Source: Rhizobium rosettiformans (GTDB lineage: Bacteria; Pseudomonadota; Alphaproteobacteria; Rhizobiales; Rhizobiaceae). From it: a stretch of 64,000 nt of DNA. Below the pieces are notes generated by a model, which did not search any database, was not told where the DNA came from, and was given only the letters and a program-made list of their open reading frames with translations. A program made the translations under genes and the position numbers. The DNA is taken from the NCBI RefSeq assembly GCF_016806065.1, contig NZ_CP032405.1:558001-622000 (forward strand), written 5' to 3'. This document shows, in pieces, positions 26,990 to 36,660 of the stretch (position 1 is its first letter; each line of letters starts with the position of its first letter).

Positions 26990-28297
26990 GTGACACAGGA
27001 TCTGGCAGGCTTCGCGAAGGAGCGAGGCATCAAATATTTCATGATCAGCTACACGGACCTCTTCGGCGCCCAGCGTGCCAAGCTGGTCCCGTCTCAGGCG
27101 ATCGCCGAGATGCAGAAGGACGGCGCGGGCTTTGCCGGCTTTGCCACCTGGCTCGACCTGACGCCCGCCCATCCCGACCTCTTCGCCATCCCTGACGCCT
27201 CCTCGGTCATCCAACTCCCGTGGAAGCCTGAGGTCGCCTGGGTGGCCGCCGACTGCATGATGGACGACCAGCCTGTCGCCCAGGCCCCCCGTGTCGTTCT
27301 GAAGAAACTGGTGGCAGAGGCCGCGGAGCATGGCCTGCACGTCAAGACCGGCGTCGAAGCGGAATTCTTCCTTATCTCGGCTGACGGCGAGGCGATCTCT
27401 GACCAGTACGACACAGCGGAAAAGCCCTGCTACGACCAGCAGGCGCTGATGCGCCGCTACGACGTGATCGCCGAGATCTGCGACCACATGCTGGCACTCG
27501 GCTGGAAGCCCTACCAGAACGACCATGAGGACGCGAACGGCCAGTTCGAGATGAACTGGGAATTCGACGATGCCCTTGTTACCGCCGACAAACATTCCTT
27601 CTTCAAGTTCATGGTGAAGTCAGTCGCCGAAAAACACGGACTGCGCGCCACCTTCATGCCGAAACCCTTCAAGGGGCTCACCGGCAACGGCTGCCATGCG
27701 CATATCTCGGTCTGGGATATCGATGGCAAGGTCAACGCTTTTGCCGACAAGGACATGCCCTTCGGCCTCTCGACGAAGGGCAAGACCTTCCTCGGCGGCA
27801 TCATGAAGCACGCCTCGGCACTCGCCGCGATCACCAACCCGACGGTCAATTCCTACAAGCGCATCAACGCCCCACGCACTGTCTCCGGCGCCACCTGGGC
27901 ACCGAACACGGTCACCTGGACCGGCAACAACCGCACCCATATGGTCCGCGTGCCCGGCCCCGGCCGCTTCGAACTCCGCCTTCCCGATGGCGCCGTGAAC
28001 CCCTACCTGTTGCAGGCGATCATCATCGCGGCAGGCTTGAGCGGCCTGAAGAGCAATGCCGATCCCGGCCCGCATCACGACATCGACATGTACCGCGACG
28101 GCCACACAGTGAAGGATGCGCCCCGGCTGCCGCTGAACCTCCTCGACGCGCTGCGCGCCTTCGAACAGGATGAAGTCCTGAAAGCCGCTCTCGGATCGGA
28201 TTTCTCAGACGCCTACATCAAGCTCAAGCACGATGAGTGGAACAGCTTTTGTGGGCACTTCACGGCCTGGGAACGCCAGATGACACTGGACATCTGA
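26990..28297 (+). CDS. glnT: Type III glutamine synthetase / gamma-glutamylmethylamide synthetase-like
   Basis: A 435-residue glutamine synthetase fold enzyme. It shows the catalytic motifs GVEAEFFL, NDHEDANGQFEMNW, NGCHAHISVWD and NNRTHMVRVPGPGRFELRLPDGAVNPYLLQA. In rhizobia glnT lies beside glxBCD; close relatives make gamma-glutamylmethylamide from methylamine. It starts at GTG behind AGGGGAA. A terminator separates it from glxD, so it probably has its own or read-through transcription. Ammonia versus methylamine as substrate cannot be told from sequence alone. Confidence 0.9.
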   Translation: MTQDLAGFAKERGIKYFMISYTDLFGAQRAKLVPSQAIAEMQKDGAGFAGFATWLDLTPAHPDLFAIPDASSVIQLPWKPEVAWVAADCMMDDQPVAQAPRVVLKKLVAEAAEHGLHVKTGVEAEFFLISADGEAISDQYDTAEKPCYDQQALMRRYDVIAEICDHMLALGWKPYQNDHEDANGQFEMNWEFDDALVTADKHSFFKFMVKSVAEKHGLRATFMPKPFKGLTGNGCHAHISVWDIDGKVNAFADKDMPFGLSTKGKTFLGGIMKHASALAAITNPTVNSYKRINAPRTVSGATWAPNTVTWTGNNRTHMVRVPGPGRFELRLPDGAVNPYLLQAIIIAAGLSGLKSNADPGPHHDIDMYRDGHTVKDAPRLPLNLLDALRAFEQDEVLKAALGSDFSDAYIKLKHDEWNSFCGHFTAWERQMTLDI

Positions 28298-28311
28298 CGC
28301 CTTCCGTTTGG

Positions 28312-29391
28312 TCAGCTCGCGATCTCGATCCGCTGTTCGCTGTCTGCATCGAAGAGATGCAGATGCGCCGGATCGAAGCCGAGCGATACCATCTCTCCAT
28401 GTCTCAGCGACTGCCGCTCGGAAACGACCACGTTGATCTCCGGCTGGCTGGCCGAGGTGATGTAGGTCATCGACCCCGTGCTCTCGACGACACCGACCGG
28501 CAGGCGGATTTTTGCTTCTTCATCCGGCACGAGCCGCAGATGCTCGGGCCGCAGCCCGACGGTCAGATTGGAGGCCGCAGGAACAGGTCGATCGAGGGCG
28601 ATGACCTGGCGGCTGCCGAGATCGAGCACCAACGACTTGCCATCAGTCCCCACCGTTGCCGGAATGAAATTCATGGCCGGCGAACCGATGAAGCCTGCGA
28701 CGAACTTGTTGACCGGGCGGTCGTAGAGCTCGAGCGGCGCGCCCTGCTGCTCGATCACGCCTTGCCGCATGACGACGACATGATCGGCCATGGTCATCGC
28801 CTCGATCTGGTCATGGGTGACATAAACGGAGGTCGCGCCGAGCCGGTCATGCAGAGAGCGGATCTCCTTGCGCATGTGGACGCGAAGTGCTGCGTCGAGA
28901 TTGGACAGCGGTTCGTCGAACAGGAAGGCCTTGGGATGCCGGATGATCGCCCGGCTCATCGCTACGCGCTGACGCTGACCGCCGGAGAGTTCGCGCGGAT
29001 AGCGATGCAGCAGATTGGACAAGCCAGTCGTTGCCGCCACTTCTTCCGCAGCCTTCTTGGCTTCCGCTTTCTTCACCCCGCGAATGCGCAGCGAATAGGT
29101 GAGGTTCTGCTCAACCGTCATATGCGGATAGAGCGCATAGGACTGGAAGACCATGGCAAGGTCACGCTTGCGCGGCGGCACCCCGTTCATCTTCTCGCCG
29201 GCAATGATCAGATCACCCGCCGAGATGCTTTCGAGCCCGGCCAGTGACCGCAGAAGCGTGGACTTGCCACAGCCGGACGGTCCGACCAGCGCCACGAAGG
29301 CGCCCTTCTTGATCTTGAGGTCGATGTCGCGCAGCGCGTGATAGGCACCGTAGTATTTGTTGACGCCGGACAGTTCGATCTGATGGGTCAT
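28312..29391 (-). CDS. Sugar ABC transporter ATP-binding protein (UgpC/MsmK type)
   Basis: A 359-residue ATPase with Walker A GPSGCGKSTLL (about residue 36), the signature LSGGQRQRVAMSRAI, Walker B AFLFDEPLSNLDA, the switch His in VYVTHDQ, and a C-terminal TOBE/OB regulatory domain typical of carbohydrate importers. The start ATG overlaps the stop of the upstream permease by four bases. It ends 14 bases from the convergent glnT stop. Confidence 0.94.
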   Translation of the reverse strand: MTHQIELSGVNKYYGAYHALRDIDLKIKKGAFVALVGPSGCGKSTLLRSLAGLESISAGDLIIAGEKMNGVPPRKRDLAMVFQSYALYPHMTVEQNLTYSLRIRGVKKAEAKKAAEEVAATTGLSNLLHRYPRELSGGQRQRVAMSRAIIRHPKAFLFDEPLSNLDAALRVHMRKEIRSLHDRLGATSVYVTHDQIEAMTMADHVVVMRQGVIEQQGAPLELYDRPVNKFVAGFIGSPAMNFIPATVGTDGKSLVLDLGSRQVIALDRPVPAASNLTVGLRPEHLRLVPDEEAKIRLPVGVVESTGSMTYITSASQPEINVVVSERQSLRHGEMVSLGFDPAHLHLFDADSEQRIEIAS

Positions 29392-30215
29392 TTGAGAGCT
29401 CCAGACGTGAGCCCGGAGACGATCCGGCGCTGCAGAAGGACGAAGGCCGCCAGGATCGGCGTCACATAGATCGCGGCAAAAGCCATGATGTTGTTCCACT
29501 CGTTGGTGTTCGGCCCCATGAAGGAATTGAGCCCCACGCTCGCGGGCTGCAGGTCAGCGTTCTGGATCATCGACTTCGAATAGACGAATTCGCCGAAGGC
29601 CTGCATGAAGATCAGGATGGCTGCGACCAGTATGCCGTTGCGGGCAAGCGGCAGCACGATGTTGAAAAAGGCCCCGATCCGCGAATTGCCGTCGACGAGC
29701 GCTGCTTCCTCCAGCTCCATCGGCACGCTCATGAATGTGGCCCTGACGAGTACCACGAAGAACGGCATGCTCTTGGCGGCAATCGCGATGATGACCGACA
29801 GTCTGGGATAGTCGAGCATTCCGAGCTGCGAGAAACCGACGAAGATCGGCGTGATCATCAGTGAGGCTGGCAGGACCTGCAGCATGAGGATCAGGAAGAG
29901 CCCGACATCGATCCAGCGGTTGCGATAGCGGGCGAGCACATAGGCACATCCCGTGCCGAGCACCGTGATCAGCGCTACGGCGCCAACGGCAATGACGAGC
30001 GAATTCCACATGTAGCGGGCGAGATTGCGGCTCTCCCAGACATAGGCATAGGTCGACCATTGCGGATCGGACGGCCAGAAACTGGGCGGCGTGGCAAACA
30101 TCGCCGAGCCGCTTTTCAGCGTGGTGATATACATCCAGTAGAGCGGGAAGAGGTAGATGGCGGCGAGCACGAGCGCAATCGCCAGCATCAGCCGGTTTCG
30201 AGTGGTCTCGCTCAT
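29388..30215 (-). CDS. Sugar ABC transporter permease (MalG type)
   Basis: A 275-residue inner-membrane permease with six helices. The EAA loop is ELEEAALVDGNSRIGAFFNIVLPLARNGI. It starts four bases inside the preceding permease gene and overlaps the ATPase gene, forming a tightly coupled importer operon. Confidence 0.94.
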   Translation of the reverse strand: MSETTRNRLMLAIALVLAAIYLFPLYWMYITTLKSGSAMFATPPSFWPSDPQWSTYAYVWESRNLARYMWNSLVIAVGAVALITVLGTGCAYVLARYRNRWIDVGLFLILMLQVLPASLMITPIFVGFSQLGMLDYPRLSVIIAIAAKSMPFFVVLVRATFMSVPMELEEAALVDGNSRIGAFFNIVLPLARNGILVAAILIFMQAFGEFVYSKSMIQNADLQPASVGLNSFMGPNTNEWNNIMAFAAIYVTPILAAFVLLQRRIVSGLTSGALK

Positions 30216-31114
30216 CCGCGCACCTCGTGTCGTGTTGACCGCACATAGACGACAGACGCGAACATCACGAAGACGATCATGATGACGGAGATCGTCGCCC
30301 CCTGCGCGAAGTCGTATTGCCGGAAAGACAGGTCCCAGGCCCAGTATTGCGTGACGTTGGACGAATTGTTGGGTCCGCCCGAGGTGATGGCGGCAAAGAG
30401 GTCGAACTGCTGCAGCGTGAAGATCAGCCCCAGCGAAATGATCGCCCCGATGGTCGAGCGCATCATCGGCAGCGTGATCGTCCAGAAGCGCTGCCAGACA
30501 TTGGCACCATCCAGCTCCGCTGCCTCGTAGAGATCCTTGGGGATGCCGGACAGACCAACCGACAGAAGGATCATGTTGAAGGAGGTGCCGAGCCAGATAT
30601 TGGCGATGATGACGGCCCAGAGCGAGAAATTGGGATCCGAGCGCCAGAAAATGTTGCTGGATATGATGCCGGTCTCCCGCAGCATGTAATTGAGCACTCC
30701 GAAGTCACCGGACAGGATCCAGTTCCAGATCGCGCCGACGACGAGACCCGGCATCACCCAGGAAACGAGGAAGAGACCGCGGAGCCAGGATGCCCCCGGA
30801 AAGTTGACCCAGAAAAACAGAGCCAGCGAGAAACCGATGACGAACTGGCCGACAATCGACGCGACGACGAATAGAGCGGTGTTGCCGAGGATCGGCCATG
30901 TTTCGGGTTGCGAAAACAGCGTCTGGTAATTCTTGAAGCCGACGAACGGCCGCATGAAACTACCCAGCGAGAACATGTCGACTTCCTGGAAGCTCATCAG
31001 CACATTGTAGATGAGCGGCAGGCCGGACAGCAGGAATAGGAAGCCGAGCGGCAATGTGACAAGGCCGATATCAAAGCCTCGTCCGTCCGTCAGACTGGTC
31101 AGGATCTTGCGCAT
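30212..31114 (-). CDS. Sugar ABC transporter permease (MalF type)
   Basis: A 300-residue permease with about six helices and the EAA loop PKDLYEAAELDGANVWQRFWTITLPMMRSTI. It is the first permease after the binding-protein gene. A strong stem-loop in the 120-base intergenic space likely separates expression levels of the two. Confidence 0.94.
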   Translation of the reverse strand: MRKILTSLTDGRGFDIGLVTLPLGFLFLLSGLPLIYNVLMSFQEVDMFSLGSFMRPFVGFKNYQTLFSQPETWPILGNTALFVVASIVGQFVIGFSLALFFWVNFPGASWLRGLFLVSWVMPGLVVGAIWNWILSGDFGVLNYMLRETGIISSNIFWRSDPNFSLWAVIIANIWLGTSFNMILLSVGLSGIPKDLYEAAELDGANVWQRFWTITLPMMRSTIGAIISLGLIFTLQQFDLFAAITSGGPNNSSNVTQYWAWDLSFRQYDFAQGATISVIMIVFVMFASVVYVRSTRHEVRG

Positions 31115-31200
31115 GGATGTCTCCGCACTGCCTTAATGCTCGTCCGGTCTGGCCGCCCCCCGATCGAAAACGAGGGACGGCCTTCCGGGAGGGTCTGAAG

Positions 31201-31228
31201 GGCAGGCGCAGCAGTCGCGGCGCCTGCC
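31201..31228 (-). other. Intercistronic stem-loop between binding-protein and permease genes
   Basis: Perfect 9-base arms GGCAGGCGC (31201-31209) and GCGCCTGCC (31220-31228) with no T-run on the coding side. Such loops commonly protect the abundant binding-protein mRNA and reduce read-through to the permeases. Confidence 0.55.
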
Positions 31229-31234
31229 AAGTGA

Positions 31235-32467
31235 TCAGCCGAGCACGGCGCTGATTTTCTCGGCCGCCTGGTCGAGCGCTTCCTTAGGCGTCATCTGGCC
31301 CGTCAGGGCTGCCTGGATGGCATCCTGCACCGCCTTCGAGATCTTCGGCCACTCAGGATGCGGTCCGCGCGGCTGGGCATATTGCAGCTGCTCGATGAAG
31401 ACCTTCAGGCCAGCATCCTTGAGCGCCTCGCCAGTCGGCGGGATGGTGATGTCGGACCGCGGCGGCAGCTGTCCGAAGTCCTTGAACATGCGGTCGTCCT
31501 GCGAGACGAAGTATTCGAGCACCTTGAAGGCTTCGTCGGGATGTTCCGTGTTGGAGAAGATCGCCCAGTTGAAGTCGCCCATAGCCGACGAGCGCTGAGC
31601 ACCCTCTTCCGGCACCGGCAGAAGTGCTACGCCCCAGTCGAACTTGGCTTCTTTCAGCATCCGGTCGAGTTCCCAGGGACCGGAGATTGCCATCCCGGCA
31701 TTGCCGGAATTGAAGGTGCCGGTCGAATCCCACTGGCTGCGCGTGAGCGTGTCGGGAGAAGCGAGCCTCTCGTCGATGATGGTTTTCCAGGTTTCGAGCG
31801 CCTTCACCGCACCTTCGGCATTGATCTTGTCGTAACCGCCACCGCCCATCTGAGCCCAGGGCAGGAATTGGAAGGTCCCCTCCTCATTGGCCTTGGCGGA
31901 GAAAGTCAGACCATAGACATTCTTGGAGGGATCGGTGAGCGTGCGCGCGGCCTCCACCATTTCCGCCCAGGTCTGCGGCGGCTTGTCCGGGTCGAGACCT
32001 TTTTCCCGGAACATGTCCTTGTTGTAGTAGAGCGCGATCGTGTTGGTCGCCTTAGGGATACCGAAATACTTCTCGTCCCACATGACCGACTTCAGCGGAC
32101 CGGGATAGTAGTTCTCGGGCTTCACGACCTCGGAGGCCGCGATCCTGTCCGTGAGATCGAGGAACGCACCGCGGGACGCAAAAAGCGCATGCTCGGGATT
32201 GTCGATCGCGATGATATCGGGCGCCTGCCCGGTCGAATAGGCGCGCATCGCCTCGCTGACGACGTCGTCGAACTGGATCTGGCGGTATTCGACGGTGATG
32301 CCGTTACCGAGCGCGTTGAAGTCCTTGATCAGGTTGGGTGCCGGCTGGATGTCTCGGTCGAGCGACCAGACGGTGATCTTCACATCCTCTGCCTGGGCGG
32401 GAAGCCCGAACAGGGAGACACTGGCCAGCGCCCAGGCGCCGAAGACGATATGCTTGCGAATACCCAT
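31235..32467 (-). CDS. Sugar ABC transporter substrate-binding protein
   Basis: A 410-residue family 1 solute-binding protein. The signal peptide ends [11 protein letters not shown] at about residue 28. Motifs include [86 protein letters not shown] and [23 protein letters not shown] chose the ATG with GAGGAGG upstream. The sugar is not identifiable. It belongs to the LacI-controlled operon with an isomerase and an oxidoreductase. Confidence 0.93.
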   Translation of the reverse strand: MGIRKHIVFGAWALASVSLFGLPAQAEDVKITVWSLDRDIQPAPNLIKDFNALGNGITVEYRQIQFDDVVSEAMRAYSTGQAPDIIAIDNPEHALFASRGAFLDLTDRIAASEVVKPENYYPGPLKSVMWDEKYFGIPKATNTIALYYNKDMFREKGLDPDKPPQTWAEMVEAARTLTDPSKNVYGLTFSAKANEEGTFQFLPWAQMGGGGYDKINAEGAVKALETWKTIIDERLASPDTLTRSQWDSTGTFNSGNAGMAISGPWELDRMLKEAKFDWGVALLPVPEEGAQRSSAMGDFNWAIFSNTEHPDEAFKVLEYFVSQDDRMFKDFGQLPPRSDITIPPTGEALKDAGLKVFIEQLQYAQPRGPHPEWPKISKAVQDAIQAALTGQMTPKEALDQAAEKISAVLG

Positions 32468-32530
32468 GGTTTCCTCCTCTTGGGTTTCTGCATGGGTCTT
32501 GTCCTCCACAAGACCCATATTTCCGAAAGC

Positions 32531-33433
32531 TCACACCGGATCGATGACGAAGTCCCCGCCCCGGCAATTCTTCAAGTAATTCAGGCCATGCACCTGGCCG
32601 GTCATTTCCAGCGCATCGCGATAGACCGGGTCGTGCCAGCCCTCGATATCGATCGAGCCGGACCAACCGGCGAGCCGAAGCTCCGAGATCACATCGGTCC
32701 AGTTGGTGTCGCCGAAGCCCGGCGTGCGCATGAAGACGAAGGGATGTTTGCCGAAGACGCCATGCTCGCGGATCACGTCCCAGCGGATGGTCGCGTCCTT
32801 GCCATGCACGTGGAAGAACTTGTGCGCCCATTTGCGAATCTGCGGGATCGGGTCGATGAGATAGACCATCTGGTGGCAGGGCTCCCATTCGAGCCCGATA
32901 TGCTCGTCCGGTGTCTCGTTGAAGATCAGCTCCCAGGCATCCGGATTGTGCGCGATGTTCCAGTCGCCGGTCTGCCAGTTGCCATCCATGGCGCAGTTTT
33001 CAAAGGCAATCTTCACGCCCTTGTCGGCTGCCCGCTTGGCAAGTTCGCTCCAGATCTCGCGATACCGCGGCAAGCTGTCAGTAAGTGGCTTATTACGAAC
33101 GCGCCCCGTGAACCCCGCAACGCAGGTCGCGCCGAAATGATGGGCATTGTCGATGCAGTCCTTCCAGCCCTGCAGGGTCTGAAGGTCCATGTCGGTCTCT
33201 TCCAGCGGATTGCCGAACATGCCGAGCGTCGAGATGGTGATGTCGCGGTCACCGATCGCCTCGACGCAGCGCTTGCCGAGATCCGCGAGATCCTGGCCGT
33301 TGGTGGTCTGCCAGAAGAAAGGCTCGAAGCTTTCGAAGCCCATGTCGGCGATCTGGCCGATCCTCTCGGCCGCCTTGCCGCCGCTGGCGCTGACCATGGT
33401 TCCGATACGGATGGAATTTGCGGGATTGCTCAC
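32531..33433 (-). CDS. TIM-barrel sugar isomerase/epimerase (AP endonuclease family 2)
   Basis: A 300-residue xylose-isomerase-like TIM barrel. Metal-ligand regions are visible in VKIAFENCAMDG, GLEWEPCHQMVYLIDP, KFFHVHGKDA and SIDIEGWHDPVYRD. Such enzymes isomerise or epimerise sugars or keto-inositols. It starts at a GTG four bases after the oxidoreductase stop, with AAGGA upstream; in-frame upstream codons overlap that gene. Together with the Gfo/Idh enzyme it may process a 3-keto-sugar, which is inference. Confidence 0.85.
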   Translation of the reverse strand: MSNPANSIRIGTMVSASGGKAAERIGQIADMGFESFEPFFWQTTNGQDLADLGKRCVEAIGDRDITISTLGMFGNPLEETDMDLQTLQGWKDCIDNAHHFGATCVAGFTGRVRNKPLTDSLPRYREIWSELAKRAADKGVKIAFENCAMDGNWQTGDWNIAHNPDAWELIFNETPDEHIGLEWEPCHQMVYLIDPIPQIRKWAHKFFHVHGKDATIRWDVIREHGVFGKHPFVFMRTPGFGDTNWTDVISELRLAGWSGSIDIEGWHDPVYRDALEMTGQVHGLNYLKNCRGGDFVIDPV

Positions 33434-33437
33434 GGGC

Positions 33438-34481
33438 TTAATGTCCTTCGACTGAAATGCTAACGGGAAGTCCGGTTCGGGCGCTTTCGATCGCGCCAAG
33501 AACCATGGAAAGGCTCTTGATGTTGTCGTCGCTCACCGTCTCGGGCTTCCGCCCGGACTTCACCGCGTCGATAAATTCGGCGAGTACGCTCTGATGTCCG
33601 TGGGTCTCGTCCTCATTGGGCGCCGACGGCACCGGGACCACCTGCTGGCCGCGCAACAGCCCCGGCTCGTTCCCGGCGACCGTGGCCTCAAAGCTTTCCT
33701 CGCCGTCCCATGTGATCATGCCCTTGGAGCCGACCAGCCTCCAAGCGCTCTCCCAGCTGGTGCGCCTCCCCTCGGCGCACCAGGAGCCGCGATAGGTGAA
33801 GACAGCATCGCCTGAGAGCTTGAAAATCGCGTTCGCCGACGCGCCATGGGCATACCAGGAGCCGGACGGATTGCTCTCCACGCAATAGACCGAAAGCGGC
33901 TGCTTGCCGGAGACGAAGCGGGCGGCATCGAACGTGTGGATCGCCATGTCGAGGAGCAAGACATTGTCCATTTCTTCTCGAAAGCCGCCGAAATGCGGAC
34001 CCAGGAAGAAGTCGCAATGGATACCGGAGAGCTCCCCGATCAAGCCGTCCTCGACGGCGCGGCGCAGGCGGCGGACACCGGAAATGAAACGGCGGTTTTG
34101 CACCACGGCATGCACTCGGCCAGTCTCGGCAGCGAGCGCAAGCAGCGCCTTGGCCTCATCCATGGACGTGGCGAGCGGCTTTTCCGACAGCACATGGCAG
34201 CCGAGATTGAGCGCTGTGGAGACGACGGCGAAGCGCGCGGATGGCACCACGACATCGAACACCATATTCGCCCGCGTCGCTTCGATGACCGACGCGAGGT
34301 CCGTACCGATGATAACGTCGTCCAGCGCGAATTCAGCCGCGAGCGCCTTCGCCGTCGTCAGGTCAAGGTCGACGAGCCCGACGATCTCGACTTCTCGGCT
34401 CAGATCGGAAGCAGACTGAAGTGCTCGAAGCCAGCCTTTGGCCATAGCTCCGCACCCGCACAAAACGGCTCTTGATGTCAC
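33438..34481 (-). CDS. Gfo/Idh/MocA-family oxidoreductase
   Basis: A 347-residue sugar dehydrogenase-like protein. The Rossmann motif is VLCGCGAMAKGWLRAL, the conserved Lys lies in HVLSEKPLATSMDEAK, and NVLLLDMAIHTFDAARF gives the active-site His. GTG start behind GGGAGG. It is the first gene of the leftward sugar operon and diverges from the LacI gene across two operators. Confidence 0.9.
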   Translation of the reverse strand: MTSRAVLCGCGAMAKGWLRALQSASDLSREVEIVGLVDLDLTTAKALAAEFALDDVIIGTDLASVIEATRANMVFDVVVPSARFAVVSTALNLGCHVLSEKPLATSMDEAKALLALAAETGRVHAVVQNRRFISGVRRLRRAVEDGLIGELSGIHCDFFLGPHFGGFREEMDNVLLLDMAIHTFDAARFVSGKQPLSVYCVESNPSGSWYAHGASANAIFKLSGDAVFTYRGSWCAEGRRTSWESAWRLVGSKGMITWDGEESFEATVAGNEPGLLRGQQVVPVPSAPNEDETHGHQSVLAEFIDAVKSGRKPETVSDDNIKSLSMVLGAIESARTGLPVSISVEGH

Positions 34482-34526
34482 TGATATCCTCCCAAAGGAT
34501 GAGCGGAACTCCTCTTCCGCACACCC

Positions 34527-34540
34527 CGTAAACGTTTACG
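34527..34540. promoter_or_regulatory. LacI-family operator 1
   Basis: CGTAAACGTTTACG is a perfect 14-base palindrome with the central CG typical of LacI/GalR operators. It lies 46 bases upstream of the leftward oxidoreductase gene. Confidence 0.75.
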
Positions 34541-34578
34541 ACACTATGAACGAGACTTCGCATGTGTCAATAGTCTTT

Positions 34579-34592
34579 CGTAAACGATTACG
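34579..34592. promoter_or_regulatory. LacI-family operator 2
   Basis: CGTAAACGATTACG repeats operator 1 with one change and is centred 52 bases from it. It lies 22 bases before the regulator start, suggesting autoregulation and looping or cooperative binding. Confidence 0.7.
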
Positions 34593-34614
34593 GGCCATCG
34601 TTTGGGGAGGGGAA

Positions 34615-35631
34615 ATGACAGGCATTCGCGAACTGGCCGAACATCTCGACATCTCGATCGGGACAGTGTCGCGTGCGCTGAACGGCAAGCCCGACGTCAA
34701 TGAAGAGACGCGCCGGCGCGTGCTGGAAGCCGCCGAGAAGCTGGGTTACGTGGCGAACCAGGCCGGCCGATCGCTGCGCAAGGGTGCCACCGGCATCATC
34801 GGCTTCATGATGCAGACCGGCCACGACATTACCGGCCAGGGAGATACCTTCTTCATGCGCGTCTTCGACGGCATGCAGACGGTGCTTGCCCGCCACAAGC
34901 TCGACCTCGTCGCCCTGCTCTGCTCATCGGAAGAAGATCCGGACGCTTACCTGAAGCGCATCGTCGCACGCGGCTTCGCCGACGGCATCATCCTGTCGGC
35001 CACACGCTATCAGGATCCGCGCTTCGAACTCCTGCACAAGACGAAGATCCCCTTCATCACGCTTGGCCGAAGCCAGACCGATGTCGGCCAGCCCTGGTAC
35101 GATCTGGATTTCGAGGGCATGGCGGAAGACGCGATCGAACGTCTGGTGGCGCGCGGCCACACGCGAATTGCCATCAGTCGCCCCCATGGCGACATCAACC
35201 TCGGCCACGTCTTCGAGAACCACTGCCGCGTCGTGCTCGCCCGCCACGGGCTCGAACTCGACCCGGCCAATGTCTATCGCTCCGGCCCGAATGAACCGGG
35301 CGGCTATCACGTCGCCCAGCAGGTGATGAAATCACGCGACCGTCCCACAGCGATCATCCTCCTCAACGAGGCGACCGTGGTAGGCTTCTATCGCGGCCTG
35401 CAGGAGGTAGGATTGAAGCCCGGCAAGGATATTGCCGTGATCGGGCAATACAGCCCGCAGGCGCAGTTCTTGAACCCGGTTCTCACCTGCTTTCGCCCCG
35501 ACTTGCGGGCGCTCGGCATCGCGCTCGCCGAAAGCCTTCTCGCGACGATGCCGGACTTCGCGCAGCACTATCCGGATGCCGCTCGCAGGCGCCTGTGGCC
35601 GATGATCCTGATCGAGGGTGAGAGCGACTGA
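34615..35631 (+). CDS. LacI-family transcriptional regulator
   Basis: A 338-residue regulator. The N-terminal LacI helix-turn-helix is GIRELAEHLDISIGTVSRALNGKPDVNEETRRRVLEAAEKLGYVANQAGRSLRKG. The periplasmic-binding-like effector domain contains GRSQTDVGQPWYDLDFEGMAEDAIERLVARGHTRIA. It should repress the divergent sugar operon and itself through the two CGTAAACG-type operators. ATG chosen for GGGGAGGGG upstream and for HTH alignment. Confidence 0.94.
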   Translation: MTGIRELAEHLDISIGTVSRALNGKPDVNEETRRRVLEAAEKLGYVANQAGRSLRKGATGIIGFMMQTGHDITGQGDTFFMRVFDGMQTVLARHKLDLVALLCSSEEDPDAYLKRIVARGFADGIILSATRYQDPRFELLHKTKIPFITLGRSQTDVGQPWYDLDFEGMAEDAIERLVARGHTRIAISRPHGDINLGHVFENHCRVVLARHGLELDPANVYRSGPNEPGGYHVAQQVMKSRDRPTAIILLNEATVVGFYRGLQEVGLKPGKDIAVIGQYSPQAQFLNPVLTCFRPDLRALGIALAESLLATMPDFAQHYPDAARRRLWPMILIEGESD

Positions 35632-35644
35632 TGCAACTGCGGGC

Positions 35645-36628
35645 TCAGGCCCGCAATGCCTCCTGCCGATAACCGGTGTCGATCGTCACGCTTCCTCCGA
35701 CGGCACGCGAGACACAGGCGCACATCTTCTCACCCTCGTGCCGCTCTTCCGGGGAAAAGAACACGTCACGATGATCGATCGGCGTGGATGCGTCGACGAT
35801 GCTGACCGCACACAATCCACATTCACCGCGGCGACAGTCATAGACCATGTCGATGCCCGCCTCCATCAGCGCATCGAGCATGGTCTGGTCCGCACGCACC
35901 TCGACGGTTCGGCCGTATTGCGGAACGGTGACCGAGAAAGGCTGCTCCGCAAAACGCCCGCTGTCGCCGAAAACCTCGAAGCGCAACCGACTCATCGACC
36001 GGCCGCTCTCGCGCCAGGTATTGCGTGCCGCTTCCAGAAGCCCATGCGGACCGCAGATATAGGCCTCGCCATCGACAGGAAGCGCGGCAAATTCGGCAGT
36101 GAGATCGAAGGCCGCACCCTCATCCTGCACGAAGACCTCGAGACCATCCCCCAGCAAAGCCTGCAACTCATCGACAAAAGCCATCTGCGCCCGGCTTTTC
36201 GCCCCATAGATGAGCCGCACGGAATGACCGCGCGCGACCAGCGCCTTCGCCATGCCGTAGATCGGCGTGATCCCGATACCGCCGGCGATCAGGAGATAGC
36301 GAGATGCCCGCCAGGAGAGTTCGAAACGGTTCTCCGGCTCGGTCATCTCCGTCTCGTCGCCAACATCCATGTTCCAGACGAAGGCTGAGCCACCTCGGCT
36401 ATTGGGATGCAGCTTGACCGCGATTTTCAGCGTGCCCGACGCACTCGGCAGCACCGTGTAGGTCCGGATCGCCGGCTCGCCCCGGATGACAACCTTGATA
36501 TTGGTATGCGAGCCCGGATCAAACGACTGCCGCAACCCCTCGACCGCGAATGTCACGGCCCGGACATCCTCTGCCGGGGTTTCGATCGATACGACGCGCG
36601 CTGCACGCCACTCCAGCTTGGAACGCAT
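35645..36628 (-). CDS. vanB: VanB-like oxygenase reductase (FNR domain plus plant-type 2Fe-2S ferredoxin)
   Basis: A 327-residue class IA reductase. It has an N-terminal flavin/NAD reductase part (GSHTNIKV, AIRTYTVLPS, LIAGGIGITPIYGMAKAL, YICGPHGLLEAAR) and a C-terminal [2Fe-2S] domain with CRRGECGLCAV and a final Cys in KMCACVSRA. It passes electrons from NADH to the Rieske oxygenase encoded nearby. Its order in the leftward transcript is third, after the oxygenase and a GntR gene. GGGAGG precedes the ATG. Confidence 0.88.
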   Translation of the reverse strand: MRSKLEWRAARVVSIETPAEDVRAVTFAVEGLRQSFDPGSHTNIKVVIRGEPAIRTYTVLPSASGTLKIAVKLHPNSRGGSAFVWNMDVGDETEMTEPENRFELSWRASRYLLIAGGIGITPIYGMAKALVARGHSVRLIYGAKSRAQMAFVDELQALLGDGLEVFVQDEGAAFDLTAEFAALPVDGEAYICGPHGLLEAARNTWRESGRSMSRLRFEVFGDSGRFAEQPFSVTVPQYGRTVEVRADQTMLDALMEAGIDMVYDCRRGECGLCAVSIVDASTPIDHRDVFFSPEERHEGEKMCACVSRAVGGSVTIDTGYRQEALRA

Positions 36629-36660
36629 GAAATCCTCCCAGATAATCTATTGTCGACCGC

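Noticed and set aside
31358..33463. 701-codon open frame opposite the binding protein and isomerase genes
   Set aside because: It spans two real genes and their intergenic gap antisense, with no domain signal.
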